Positions 35,216-46,470 are shown, counted from the stretch's first letter. The stretch: 64,000 nucleotides of DNA from Eudorina sp. 2006-703-Eu-15 (GCA_003117195.1 BDSI01000033.1:248001-312000); one strand, 5' to 3'. Made by a program: numbers and translations. The notes: generated from the sequence alone by a model not told the origin.

Positions 35216-36847
35216 GGTGGGCATGTAGCGATCTGCGGTGCCTGGAACCCAGCGGCTGAGCCACCTCTCTGGATATGCCGAAGATGGGCAGAGATGCCGG
35301 AGAGGCGCTGAATCATGAGCTTCCCTGGTTGAGGTGTGGGGCGATGCTTTGTGCTGCTAGGTCACACGCGCGCGGTTTGGTGACTGAGGTACTTCCTTGT
35401 TGGTTTTGGGCCCCCGCCCTTGGCGCTTCTCCTTTCCACTGGATGGTTGGGGGGAGGCACCGGCGGGGGTGGGGTCCTGCATAGGGTACTCAAGCGAGCA
35501 GCTGGGCGAGCCGGGCTCTCCCGCGCCAGTGGCTCCGCGCCCGGGATGTTCGGGGCCTGGTGCGGGGAGATGCTCGTTCAGTTGCTCGGTCGGTTGCTGG
35601 TTACGAATCGGCGATGGTGAAGTGAAGGACCAACTGCGACCAACTGCCAACTGCCGTGCGTCCAGCTGATGATGTGACTTCAACCGGAGCACCGGACGGA
35701 TATTCCTCCAGGGATGGGGGTCACGTCATCCGTCGGAAGCGCCCACGAGGCCAGTGTTGTCTGCACCGCAACCGCAAGGATACACTACTAGGACCCGTCA
35801 TTGTCAGACTTTGGAGTGGCAATAATTCGATATAGACTGGGGTAACATCTTGACAACAGTTGACCCACACGCCCTCGTGGATGTGAAGCCTCTAGTCCCA
35901 GTGACTTCACACCAGTGCTGCCGCAGTGTGCGTAATGGTTACAAAAGTGTGCAGAATATACCGTACTCTAGACACAGACGCCCCCAAGTAGTGCTGTTGC
36001 AGAGGTGGTATATGGCGGATTATGCAGCCCTGACGGACACCGACACAGACCAGCGAAGTCAGCGCGCTGCAGGCGTCAAGACGAAGACGGCTTTGGTTGC
36101 CAGCAACGGTCGCTAGTACGAGTCGTACGAGTCGTTACATACCCGCCTTTGATGATCTCTCATAGCAGCAGTGTTTCGCACTCGTCCCTCATCCATCATG
36201 AAAACATTAAAGCTGCCCAAACAATCATCCCGAGACGCCGACCTGGCCCTATCTGTGGTGCGAAGGAGGCCTCATGCGGAGTCGGGTGCGAAAGGGCGCG
36301 TGCGTCTTGCACTCGTTTGCACGAGCGCAACTACTTTAACAAGGACCGCCAGTCTTCCGAGTATTAACCACATCACAGTGTTGTACGTCATCACAGTAAC
36401 CGGATAGTATACGGATAACAATCCTGTCGGCGAACACTTCAACGACGTCGATTTAGATCCAACCTTCACCCAGTCACCCAGAGTATTGAAACACAAGTCA
36501 TTGAGACATACATCTCCCTGGCACAAGATGGAGCGCGAGGGCGATAGGCCAGGGAGGAGTTCTCGAGTTCAATCAGTTCGTTGCGCCGACACCATCAGTG
36601 CGTGTTGCGCGGTGTGCACAATGCAATCAACCACCCCGTGCTCCTGTTTACTTTTTCACACCCATGCCAACAAGTAAACCCATGTCTGCCGAGATGCGGC
36701 GTGGGGCGGCTAGGGTTCCGGACAAGCGTCGGTGCAGCAGGGCAAGTGACAGCAGTGGCACCACATCGGCATATGTCCGTACTGTACAGCTACTGAACAA
36801 ACATGCGTACAGTACCAGGACTGCTCTTGGCGTGTGCCACAGCCGCC
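35216..36847. other. Spacer, first part of duplicated unit A
   Basis: HrpB 3' flank followed by sequence repeated in unit B (about 35926-36800 matches 39920-40870). Conserved + strand frames occur, e.g. MKTLKLPKQSS near 36200 and MPTSKPMSAEM near 36665, but they are preserved only because the two units are recent copies. I have no independent evidence that they are coding. Confidence 0.5.
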
Positions 36848-37566
36848 TCAGAAGCCGCCCATCCCCATGCCGCCCATGCCGCCCATGCCAAAGCCGCCCA
36901 TGCCACCGGTCGGGTCAAAACCTCCCATGCCGCCGGTGGGGTCAAAGCCGCCACTGTTATCCTGGTTATCCTGGAAGTCGTCCATGTCTGTTGGGAGCAA
37001 GATCAACAAAGGACAAAACCGTGCTTGTCATGAAGGAGCAAACGGGCAGATCGAGGAACTCTCATCCACAGCCCGGACACTGTCAGGTACACTACACACT
37101 TGCTTCAGATCACGATCGCGGCACACACAACTATTTGCAAAGTATGGGAAAACACTAACAGCTACCAGTATTTCAATAACGGTACATAAATCCTTGTTAA
37201 CAAAGGACATCAACCCCGCCTTGGTTGGGGTGGTGGTTCGCTAATAGGGGCGCCCTGGTGGCTAACTCCTCCCGAGAGGGCTTTATCCCTAGCCGTGGTT
37301 GGTTCTCAGGAACGGGGTGGTTCCCTGGTAGTGTTGGCACGGGGTGTTTCGGTGCACTTGTAGACCCTGTCCGGTGCGCCATCGTGGCGCAAGTTCGTTT
37401 ACGAAGTCAAGTCACCGATGACCCGCGGGGTCCGCTGTAACATCATCAACTTACCGGGCTTCTCGCCCTTGCCCTTGGGCTTGTGACCGCCACCGCGGCG
37501 TGGTGGGCCCATAGGCATACCGGGCATACCGGGCATGCCGGGCATACCGGGGTACATGGGGAACAT
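36848..37566 (-). CDS. Small Met/Gly-rich two-exon protein, copy A
   Basis: Unrecognised family. Exon 1 is 37455-37566 and exon 2 is 36848-36987, joined in phase 1; 83 aa. Exon 1 encodes MFPMYPG, a run of MPG units, then a basic block GPPRRGGGHKPKGKGEKP. Exon 2 encodes an acidic block DMDDFQDNQDN and then GGFDPTGGM repeats ending MGMGGF. No signal peptide or membrane segment is visible. The start is chosen because the conserved upstream sequence after a TGCTCAG acceptor is 25 nt in copies A-C but 26 nt in D, so it cannot be coding in all; it is probably 5' UTR. The intron (36988-37454) contains a 200-bp repeat element. The basic-then-acidic-then-Gly/Met plan recalls chaperone-type tails, but I would not assign a function. 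Confidence 0.6.
37247..37446 (+). mobile_element. Short interspersed element in intron of copy A
   Basis: About 200 bp beginning GGGGCGCCCTGGTGGCTAAC and ending GGGTCCGCTGTAACATCAT, inserted next to the exon 1 donor. An internal GGTTCTCAGGAAC resembles a weak B-box. The same element is in the introns of copies B and C but absent from the 273-bp intron of copy D, so it is an insertion. TGTAA, the usual volvocine polyadenylation signal, lies about 5-10 nt before its 3' end, as expected for a retroposed transcript. Confidence 0.6.
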
Positions 37567-39605
37567 GTTGTCGGACGAAATAAATGAAAACCTGAGCACA
37601 AAGCAGAACAGAAAGTACCGTAAGGTACCAGGAAATACATCATAATTCCACGAAGCCTATGTGTGGCTACGCGTATGCAGTCTCAAAACTGACCCGATCG
37701 CTTGAGCGCCCACCGAGGACAGAAACACTTTGCACAGGAAGCAGCACCCAGACCTTGCAAAATTTAGCGCAAGCTATTCATCAGATTGCGGTCAATAAGT
37801 ATGAAATTGAGCGTTGCCAGGATGTCCACGGATCCCGAATGCATGGGCTCCGGGTTCCGCCCGGGTTCCGAATGCCATATCTTTACGGCCAAACCTTCAC
37901 GCGTGCGTCTAATGAGATAGCACTAAAACGATTCCAGGACTTACCTCAATGGGCTACTGTGAAGGTATGGAATCCGGTTGACCTGGAGGTGGGCAAAGGA
38001 GAAATTTCGCAGCGTTAGGAATCCCGTCTGTGCCTTGCACGGTGGGTGCGAGTTCTCTGATAAAGACGAGAACAATAATACGCAAGACCATCTCTAAAAG
38101 CATCGTGCCTCTGTAAAGGCATCTTGGACGGGATGCGCAACGGCGCTCACAAAAAAACTTGCCTCGCTTCGTCAAGCGCTCGGCAAGAAAGTACAAATCT
38201 CCTGCAATTTGTTGCAAGCACAAAGTAGTAATTGACAACCTTTCAAGAGGCTTCAACGGAAGCAACTTGCAGCACATCTGAACCCAAGCAATGTCCTCAC
38301 CTGGGCACAAACACAACTAAAAAGCCGATTGAAAGAATTAGCTTTACAATAGCTTATATGCCCAGACATCTTCGGACGAGCAATTCACATTCTAGGAATT
38401 TGCCGTACATGGAGGCCTGAACATTCTTAGAAAATGAGCTTCTTCTGAACAGATGTGCAACAGGTAATGGTAACAAAACCATAAACCATAGCATGGACAA
38501 GTAAAACCTTTAACAATTCAATGTAGCACACAACCACCCTTCAGCCGGGTTCTTGGGCCATCGGCCTGCCTCCTACGCAAATTGATCACGCTTAGCGGTC
38601 CGTCCAGTCGCCCGAGCAAGTCGCCACGCCGCTAGTGTTTTGGGCCACGTTTCCGCGTAAAAACCTTGTCCGCTGCGAGGTGTGCACCCAGCTTTGATGG
38701 CGAGCGGGTCTGTTCCGTTGCTAGCCATATCAGGCAATATCGCTTGTGTGATTGACACAGACAATTGATGCCAGAAGTACTGTGGTGCATGCTAGCTCCA
38801 CCGCAATCACTGCATCTTAAGACTGTCAGCGTCATGGTCAGTGTGCCGGTCGTGCACACGCCCTGACACCAACCGTTATCACGTTTCAGCCTGCCTGGGT
38901 TCCCTGGGTTACCCGGGCTGGCCAGGGGTGACGCCCCGCAGGGTACGTGGTAGGTACCCAAAGCATGGACGGCACTGCTTGCCCGCAGTGTCGTAGCTCG
39001 TAAGCCAGTGTGCTGTCGTGGCGCCGTGCAAAGCAACGTACGGACATGGGCACTCCGTCCTGCCGTTCCCGCGTCCCCATCCAACGGGCTCAGATCGCGT
39101 CGTCGGCTTGGTCGCCTCCTCTCGAAAGACCACCCGATGCGTGCGATGTGCACGTAGGTCGACGATAGATGTGCCACAGACAGGCTGTAGTCATATCCGT
39201 GTCTGGCGGGTGCGCACGTGCTAGATCTAGACTGCTGCACCGACAACCCGCGGGATCCACTACAATATCATTAGAATCGATCGGCAATAGCCTTACGAGT
39301 GCACCAGCACCCGCGATGGTGCCTTGCGGCTGTACAGTGCGCGCTTCCTGTGCGCCAGACATGCCGCCACTGGAAATTGCACCACAGTCGACAAACTGAG
39401 GGTTTCCGCGGGAGCCGCCCAGCCGCGAGTACATGCTGACCCATGGGTCAGAGGTGGGGGGAGGACGGAAAGAGCCTGAGGCTACCTCTTCCCCCGAATA
39501 GGTCATAGCACGCGCAGCATCGTCGGTGTCCAGGGATAGTGCCGTACGATGCCGTACATGCGGACGCCCGGAACCTGGCAGGAATGGCTATGCTAGCTGT
39601 GCCAT
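37567..39605. other. Rest of duplicated unit A
   Basis: No intact gene. The stretch matches unit B (41699-43452). It includes a block conserved in all four units (about 38363-38430, with CTCGTCCGAAG and CTAAGAATGTTCAG on the minus strand), a decayed rotatin 3' exon (about 38530-38710), and a segment with the minus-strand frame WLTSYDTAGKQ (about 38960-39010) that is also conserved in unit C. Confidence 0.5.
38530..38710 (-). pseudogene. Relic of the rotatin terminal exon, unit A
   Basis: Minus-strand sequence encoding KLGAHLAADK aligns with KLDAHFTVDK in the last exon of the rotatin-like gene at 54005-54355 and with KAGAQLAANK in unit C. The frame is soon closed by a stop. Unit B carries a shorter relic near 42640-42780. 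Confidence 0.45.
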
Positions 39606-39921
39606 CAGAGTCCGGCGGCCTTCCTCCTCACCCTCCCGTGTCTCTGTGTGAGGGGGAAGCCCGGGGGGTCTCTACCCCGGGGGGGGGGGGGTTGCAGAGC
39701 CCTTACGACACGAGAGCCCTTCCCGTTGGAGCGAGCCGCTCAGTGCAACTTTTATTTGGAGGGCGCCTCCTTACACGCTTCTCTTTATGCTGAGGACCCG
39801 CCCGTCTGTTCCCGATTATGGTTGCGGTTGCGGTTGTCCGGCAGGCTAAGGCTACCCGTCTGACCAAGAAGCAGATGGAGGCGCAGGCGGCCAGGAGCGC
39901 GGGCGACGGTGCAGGCGGCCA
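39606..39921 (+). pseudogene. Duplicated fragment of the HrpB 3' end
   Basis: This segment repeats the second half of HrpB intron 17 and the start of exon 18 (34856-35125). It includes the acceptor GTCCGGCAG and codons for [12 protein letters not shown]. Unlike the parent it ends abruptly after about 75 nt of exon and joins sequence matching 35926 onward, so roughly 800 bp including the HrpB stop has been deleted. It marks the boundary between units A and B and has no promoter or upstream exons, so it is not functional. Confidence 0.85.
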
Positions 39922-40910
39922 CAGTGCGCGTAACGGTTACAAACGTGAGCGTCCCATCGTGCTGGCGCAGAGGTGATTGATACAGCAGCCGATACAGCTG
40001 AGAATATACGGTACGCTGGGCACAGACGCCCGTACGTGCTGTTGCAAAGGTGGTATATAGCGGATTATGCAGCTCTGACACAGCTGCCGACACAGACCAG
40101 CGAAGTCAGCGCGCGGCAAGCGTCAAAAGCCTAAAAACGAAGAAGACCTGCCAGGCCTTGCTTGCCAGCAACGGTCGGCGTACCGTACGAATCGTTACAT
40201 GCCGAGCAGCAGTGTTTCGCACTCGTCCCGCATCCATGGACATGACATGAAAACAATGAAGCTGCCCAAACAATCATCCCGGGACGCCGACCTAGGCCTA
40301 TCTGTGGTGCGAAGGAGAACTCATCGGGCCACATGCGGAGTCGGGTGCGAAAGGGCGCGTGCGTCTTGCACTCGATTGCACGAGCGCAACTAATTTAACA
40401 AGGACCGCCAGTCTTCCGAGTATTATCCACATCACAGTGTTGTACGTCATCACAGTAACCGGATAGTATACGGATAACAATCCTGTCGGCGAACACTTCA
40501 ACGACGTCGATTTAGATCCAACCTTCACCCCCTAATCGACGGAGTATTTTTCTACAAGTCGTTAACACATACAACTCCCTGGCACAAGATGGAGCGCGAG
40601 GGCAGAAGGCCAGGGAGGAGTTCTCGAGTTCAATCAGTTCGTTGAGCCGACACCATCAGTGCGTGTTGCGCGGTGTGCACAATGCAATCAACCACCCCGT
40701 GCTCCTGTTTACTTTTTCACACCCATGCCAACAAGTAAACCCATGTCTGCCGAGATGCGGCTTGGGGCGGCTAGGGTTCCGGACAAGCGTCGGTGCACAG
40801 CAGGGCACGTGACGGCAGTGGCACAACATCGGCATATGTTCGTACTGTACAGCTACTGAACAAACATGCGTACAGTACCAAGACTGCTCTTGGCGTGTGC
40901 CACAGCCGCC

Positions 40911-41698
40911 TCAGAAGCCGCCCATCCCCATGCCGCCCATGCCGCCCATGCCAAAGCCGCCCATGCCACCGGTCGGGTCAAAACCTCCCATGCCGCCGGT
41001 GGGGTCAAAGCCGCCACTGTTATCCTGGTTATCCTGGAAGTCATCCATGTCTGTTGGGAGCAAAATCAACAAAGGACAACATTGTGCTTGTCATCAAGGA
41101 GCAAACGGACAGATCGAGGAACTCTCATCCACAGCCCGGACACTGTCAGGTACACTACGTACACGCTTGCTCACGATCACGATCACGAGTGTTTCAATAA
41201 CGGTACATACAGTAACAAAGGACGTCAACCCCGCCTTGGTTTGGGTGGTGGTTCGCTAATAGGGGCGCCCTGGTGGCTTACTCCCCCATCTTGGGGAGCC
41301 TGTCCGGAGCGCCATGGTGGCGTTAGTTCGTGTAGGCAGTGTATGGTGAGGAAGCCTCGGCTGTCGCCGGGGCTGTCACCGATGACCCGCAGGGTCCGCT
41401 GTAACATCCTAATAATTACTCCTCCTGCGCGGGCTTTATCCCTAGCCGTGGTTGGTTCTCAGGAACGGGGTGGTTCCCTGGTAGTGTGGGCACGGGGAGT
41501 GTTTCGGTGCACTTGTGGACCCTGTTCGGTGCGCCATCGTGGCGCAAGAGTCGAGTCACCGATGACCCGCGGGGTCCGCTGTAACATCATCAACTTACCG
41601 GGCTTCTCGCCCTTGCCCTTGGGCTTGTGACCACCGCGGCGTGGTGGGCCCATAGGCATACCGGGCATGCCGGGCATACCGGGGTACATGGGGAACAT
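40911..41698 (-). CDS. Small Met/Gly-rich two-exon protein, copy B
   Basis: Near-identical paralogue of copy A. Exon 1 is 41599-41698 and exon 2 is 40911-41050, joined in phase 1; 79 aa. Exon 1 has one fewer MPG unit and one Gly fewer before HKPKGKGEKP. Exon 2 encodes the same DMDDFQDNQDN, GGFDPTGGM and MGMGGF pattern. The intron is enlarged by an intronic element that has itself been hit by a second copy (41285-41415). Function unknown. The open frame survives although the intron has been disrupted twice, which supports it being a gene. Confidence 0.58.
41285..41415 (+). mobile_element. Nested short element in copy B intron
   Basis: A 131-bp insertion flanked by 7-bp direct repeats TTACTCC (41278-41284 and 41416-41422), inside the older intronic element. 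Copy A has the corresponding unfilled site (GGCTAACTCCTCCCGAG). The insert contains GCGCCATGGTGGCG and ends CCGCTGTAACATCCTAATAA, the same 3' end as the other copies, with a different 5' end. That is the pattern of 5'-truncated retroposition. Confidence 0.75.
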
Positions 41699-43452
41699 GT
41701 TGTCGGACGAAATAAATGAAAACCTGAGCACAAAGCAGAACAGAAAGTACCGTAAGATGCCATAGATATAACATAATTCGACGAAGCCTATGTGTGGCTA
41801 TACGCGTATGAAGTCTCAAATCTGACCCGATCGCTTGAGCGCCCACCGAGGACAGAAACACTTTGCACAGGAAGCAGCACCCAGACCTTGCAAACGTTCG
41901 TGCAAGCTATTCAGAATGCCGTCAGTAAGTATGAAATTGAACGTTGTCAGGATGTCCACGGATTCCGAATGCACGCACGGGCTCCGGGTTCCGCCCGGGT
42001 TCCGCATGCCATATCTTCACGGCCAAACCTTCACGTGTGCGTCTAATGAGGTAGCACTACAACGATTCCAGGACCTACCGCAATGGTCGACCGTGAAGTT
42101 GTGGAATCAGATTGACCTGCAGGTGGGCAAAGGAGTAATTTCGCAGCGTTAGGAATTCTGTCTGTGCCTTGCACGGTGCGTGCGAGTTCTCAAATAAAAA
42201 CGAGAACAATTATACGCAAGATCATCTCTGAAACATCGTAAAGGCATCCGGGACGGGATGCGCAACGGCGCGCACAAAGAAACTTGCCTCGCTTCGTCAA
42301 GCGCTCGGCAAGAAAATATAAATCTCCTGCAATTCGTTGCAAGCACAAAAAATAATTGACAACCTTTCAAGAGGGCTCAACGTAAAGCAACTTGCAGCAC
42401 ATAACCCAAGAAATGTCCTCACCTCAGCACAAACACAGCTTAACGGATAACAAGATTAACTTTACAATAGCTTATATGCCCAGACATCTTCGGACGAGCA
42501 GTTCACTTTCTCGGAATTTGCCGTACATGGATGACTGAACATTCTTAGACATTGAGCTTCTTCTGAACAGATGTGCAACAAAACCATAAACCATAGCATG
42601 GATAATTAAAACCGTTAACAAATCAATGTAGCACACAACAACCCTTCAGCCGGGTTGCGGACGACTTGGGCGTTGGGCTTTCAGCCTCCTATGCTCACGC
42701 AAATTGTTCACGTTTAGTGGTCCATCCCGAAGGCCGAAGCATGCAACTTGCCGCGGAAGTCGTCTGCGAGCCCTGGCGAGCGGGGCTGTTCCGTTGCTAG
42801 CCATGTCGCTTGTGTGATTGACACAGACAATTGAGACAGACGGATGCCAGAAGTACTGTGGTGCATGCTAGCTCCACCGCAATCACTGCATCTTAAGACT
42901 GTCAGCGTCATGGTCAGTGTGCCGGTCGTGCACACGCCCTGACACCAACCGTTATCACGTTTCAGCCTGCCTGGGTTCCCTGGGTTACCCGGGCTGGCCA
43001 GGGGTGACGCCCCGCAGGGTACGTGGTAGGTACCCAAAGCATGGACGGCACTGCTTGCCCGCAGTGTCGTAGCTCGTAAGCCAGTGTGCTGTCGTGGCGC
43101 CGTGCAAAGCAACGTACGAACATGGGCACTCCGTCCTGCCGTTCCCGCGTCCCCATCCAACGGCCTCAGACCGCGTCATCAGCTTGGTCGCCTCCTCTCG
43201 TAAGACCCTGACTGCCACCCACCAGCACCCGCGATGGAGTCTTGCGGCTGTGTAAAAGATAACTGACAACCTGAGCCGCGAGAAGTGAAGTCCAGCGCAA
43301 TAGTCGATGTCGGCGACGGAAACAGACTATACCCGAACCCTGTGTACAATGCGCGCTTCCGGTGCGCCAGAACTGCCCCCTCCCCTGAAAATTGCACCAC
43401 AGTCGACAAACTGGTGCGTTCCGAGGGAGCCGCCCAGCCGCGAGTACATGTC
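41699..43452. other. Rest of duplicated unit B
   Basis: Closely matches 37567-39440 with small indels and holds no intact gene. Similarity to unit A ends at about 43452 (after CGCGAGTACATG), where retroelement-related sequence begins. Confidence 0.55.
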
Positions 43453-43716
43453 TAGGTGGTTGAGTTATTGTTACAGTGGACCACTGGACTCGTTACATGC
43501 GGCGTCCAAGGTGAAACTGAGGCCCAACTCCGATGCACCCGGGCAAACTCGCGAATGCAAAACATGCGGTCCTCGTTGCCTGGCGGCGGAGGCGGCGGAA
43601 GCTCAAAAGAAACGCCCAATGGCTGCCCCAACGTATGGTCCGGGGATCGCACTGCTCCTACGGCACCACCTCCACCACCAAACCCTACCCCACCTCCACC
43701 GTAGGGTCCGGACGGT

Positions 43717-44532
43717 GTGACAGTCTTCACAGATGCCAGGGGTGCGGGGTACGGAGCAGCCTGGGGCGAGACAGAACTGCAGGGCCTGTGGTCCGCCGAG
43801 GAGCAGCGTCTGCACATCGCGTGGCTGGAGCTGGGCGCCATCCTTCATGCCCTCCGCAACTTTGGGCCACGGATGCGGGGCACCCACGTCCTGCTGCACT
43901 GTGACAACACCCAGGCGGTGGCGGCGGTCACGCGGGGCTCCGCACGGGTGCCGGAGGGCAGGGCGCTCTGCCGACAGATCGCGCTTCTGGCGGTACAGCA
44001 CGGATTCGAGCTGCGGGCCGAGCATATCAGTGGAACTGAGAACGTGCGAGCCGACAGGCTGAGCCGCCATTTGGAGGCGGCACGCAACCAGCAGCTTCGC
44101 TTGCGGCCAGGCATCTTTATGTCGCTCTGCGAGGGCACACCTTATGCGCCCCAGGTGGACTGCTGCAGCGACGACCGCGGCAAGAACGTGCAGCCAGGTT
44201 GCGTTGAGTTCTTCTCACCAGCACGGAGCGTCATTGGCCAGGCAACTGCATTGGCAGGCAAAACGCTGTGGGCCTTCCCGCCTGCCGAACTAGTCGGCGA
44301 GGTACTGGCGGAGGTGGCGACGGCTTTCCAGCATCAGCCGCGGGGCACAAGGGCCACAGTAGTCATCCCCAATTGGCCGGAGCGAACCTGGTTTCGGGAG
44401 TTTGTGACCGCCCGCAGTTCGCCATACCGCCACGTGCGGACGCTGAGGTCGGGTCAGCGCCTCTGTGAATGGCCATCAGGACGCCTCGCAGACCCCTCTC
44501 CGTACGACCTGCTGGTGCTCCGCGTGCCTTAA
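43717..44532 (+). CDS. DIRS-type retroelement RNase H domain ORF
   Basis: A 271-residue ORF whose first 120 residues form an RNase H fold of the type following reverse transcriptase in DIRS elements: VFTDARGAGYGAAW (first catalytic Asp), LELGAILHALRNFG (Glu), HCDNTQAVAAVTRG (Asp) and HISGTENVRADRLSR (late His/Asp region). The reverse transcriptase itself is not recognisable upstream (43453-43716 holds only Pro/Gly-rich frames), so the copy is 5'-truncated. The remaining 150 residues are a linker with PNWPERTWFREF, as in related retroelements. It lies directly upstream of the PHD/tyrosine-recombinase ORF on the same strand. Confidence 0.8.
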   Translation: MTVFTDARGAGYGAAWGETELQGLWSAEEQRLHIAWLELGAILHALRNFGPRMRGTHVLLHCDNTQAVAAVTRGSARVPEGRALCRQIALLAVQHGFELRAEHISGTENVRADRLSRHLEAARNQQLRLRPGIFMSLCEGTPYAPQVDCCSDDRGKNVQPGCVEFFSPARSVIGQATALAGKTLWAFPPAELVGEVLAEVATAFQHQPRGTRATVVIPNWPERTWFREFVTARSSPYRHVRTLRSGQRLCEWPSGRLADPSPYDLLVLRVP

Positions 44533-44647
44533 GTCGATAGGGGTGGGAGGATCAGAAACCGGTCTGCCAGTGATTACGTGAGGGCGATGAGGCAGTGTGC
44601 GCAGTTTCCGGTGGCTGATCATTTCTGCATCGGCGTTCGACCTGTGA

Positions 44648-45966
44648 TCGCAGGGGGGAGCCATAGGGGCCCGCAGGGACCTGGTCTGCCGGGTGTGCGA
44701 CCAGGGGGCCGGCCCAGCGCTGGTGCATTGCGACGCGTGCGAAGCTGCCTACCACCGCCGCTGCCTGGGGCTGGACCGAGCAGCCTACCCGGGCGGGTGG
44801 TTCACATGTCCGGCCTGCGTCCTGGGCTCATCAGGTTTACCGCATCTTACTGCAGGGCCAGCCGCGTGGCAGTTGGCGACGCAGCACGTGTCGCTGCTGG
44901 GATCGGCGGTGGCCCTCAGTTCAGCGTCAACGTACTACTCTAACCGCCGCCGCTTCGTGCGCTTCTGCGAGGAGGAGCTGGGCCTGGGCGAGTCGGTGGT
45001 GCTGCCACGGGAGCGCACGGCCGACCTGAACCCCATGTTGGTATGCCTCTTCATCACGTGGGCGGCAACACGCTACACGAAGGGATCCGTGGAGGGAACA
45101 CTATCGGCGTTGGCGGACTGGCAGCGCTCACGAGGGGTCAGAACTGGGGACTGAGTCAGCCAGCAGCCACGGGTTCAGCTTACATTGCGCCGGGCGATGC
45201 AGTCACGGGTCGGCGTGAAGGCGGATGGTCACGGCGCCAAGGCCCCCCTGACCATCGGCCTCCTGCGCCTGCTGATCGGGTGGTTGGCGGCAAAGGCGGC
45301 GCGGCAATCTGCAGACGCGGCCCGATGCGCCTGTGACGCCTGTTGGCTGGTTATCGGGTTCTTTGGACTGCTGCGGCGGTCGGAGCTGTTCGCGCTCACA
45401 CCGGCGGACATTTCGGTAGTACCGGAGGGAGGGGTGGTGGTCCGGCTGGCGCGCAGCAAGGGAGATCAACTAGGGAAAGGGGCATCGGTGTTCTTAGGGG
45501 AGCTATCGGGAAGTGGAATTCCGGTAGGCAAGATTGTGCGCCGACACTTGGAGAATAGGGCGGGAGCGGAGGCGGGGGTCAGGGCCCCGCTTTTCCCGAG
45601 GTGGGGCAGGGGCGGTCCCAACCCGGAGGTGGGGATGCAGAAGGGAGCGTTCACGGGACGGCTGAGAGAGTTGTTGAAGGAGCTTGAAGGGGATTTCCCG
45701 CGGCTGGACCTCCAGCTGGGTTTGTTCTCGGCCCACAGCCTTCGGCGGGGCGGTGCAATTGCGATGGCAGAGGCGGGCATCAGCCGAGAGCTTATCAAGA
45801 TCCTCGCCGGGGCGCCGGGGCTGTCGCCGGGGCTGTCACCGATGACCCGCGGGGTCCGCTGTAACATCCTAATCATAAGATCCACGGCCGATGGGCCTCG
45901 GACGCGGTGGACGCCTACTTGCAGCCCTCACTGAGAACGCGTTTGGAGATTGTGGCGCGGGTGTGA
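44648..45966 (+). pseudogene. PHD finger plus tyrosine recombinase of a DIRS-type element, disrupted
   Basis: The reading frame opens with a C4HC3 PHD finger (CRVC, HCDAC, AAYHRRC, WFTCPAC; about 44684-44818). It continues into a recombinase N-terminal SAM-like domain (YYSNRRRFVRFCEEELG). A single in-frame TGA (45152-45154) follows, then the catalytic domain with LLRRSEL (first Arg), HSLRRGG (HxxR) and, after an insertion, the nucleophile Tyr in WASDAVDAYL. The 73-bp insertion at 45804-45876 shifts the frame just before that Tyr. The true end is at the TGA 45964-45966. With a premature stop, an insertion and no reverse transcriptase the copy cannot be autonomous. The domain order matches DIRS elements such as Volvox kangaroo or Chlamydomonas TOC, but the PHD finger is a feature I do not associate with the standard description. 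Confidence 0.8.
45804..45876 (+). mobile_element. 73-bp insertion in recombinase ORF with 7-bp duplication
   Basis: The insert is flanked by AAGATCC on both sides (45797-45803, 45877-45883). It ends GGGTCCGCTGTAACATCC plus TAATCAT, the 3' end shared with the intronic elements of gene copies A and B, and starts within the TCGCCGGGGCTGTC region of the same family. Excising the insert and one repeat brings the recombinase motif around GRWASDAV back into frame with the upstream LIKI. It is a short, 5'-truncated copy. Confidence 0.85.
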
Positions 45967-46470
45967 TGAGGAGACGTGATGACCAGGCAGGCAATGACCC
46001 AGCGCCGGGACATGGGATGGGGAGTGCCGGAGCCCGCGCTTGGCAGCACGGAGGGCCCCGGAAAACTAGGAAGGGCGCCGGGCCATTGAGGGGTGGCAGG
46101 CTTGACGGGAGAGCACAGGCCGGCCACGCGTTGCGTACCGTATCTCAGGCCCGGGGGCCGTAGATCCCCCATCCCGCATGTCGCCTCTCCCGGCCATACG
46201 AGGTGTTTCGCAAGGGTATAAACGTACGGAACGTTTGGGGAGCGTTACAGTGGTGAGGGACTGCCCTCCGCTTCGAGCGGGCTAGACAGGCGGACAACAG
46301 CGAGGCAGACGTTTCAGGGCAGGTCACAGGGGAAGTGCGGCCCAGAGGTTTTGCGGATTGTAAGCGCATCCGGTGCTTCGGCGCACGATTGAAAGTTCGT
46401 AGCCCCAAAGTGGCCCGCGCTTGAGCAGCATTTCCAGTCTCTAGGCTACACGCTCTTCAAGGAGTACCCT

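Noticed and set aside
36848..37566. Interpretation of the small GGF protein as a p23-type co-chaperone
   Set aside because: Only the Gly/Met-rich acidic tail is reminiscent; there is no CS domain and the protein is under 90 residues.
45152..45154. TGA in the recombinase as selenocysteine
   Set aside because: No catalytic Cys is expected there, no SECIS-like structure was sought successfully, and the copy is otherwise decayed.
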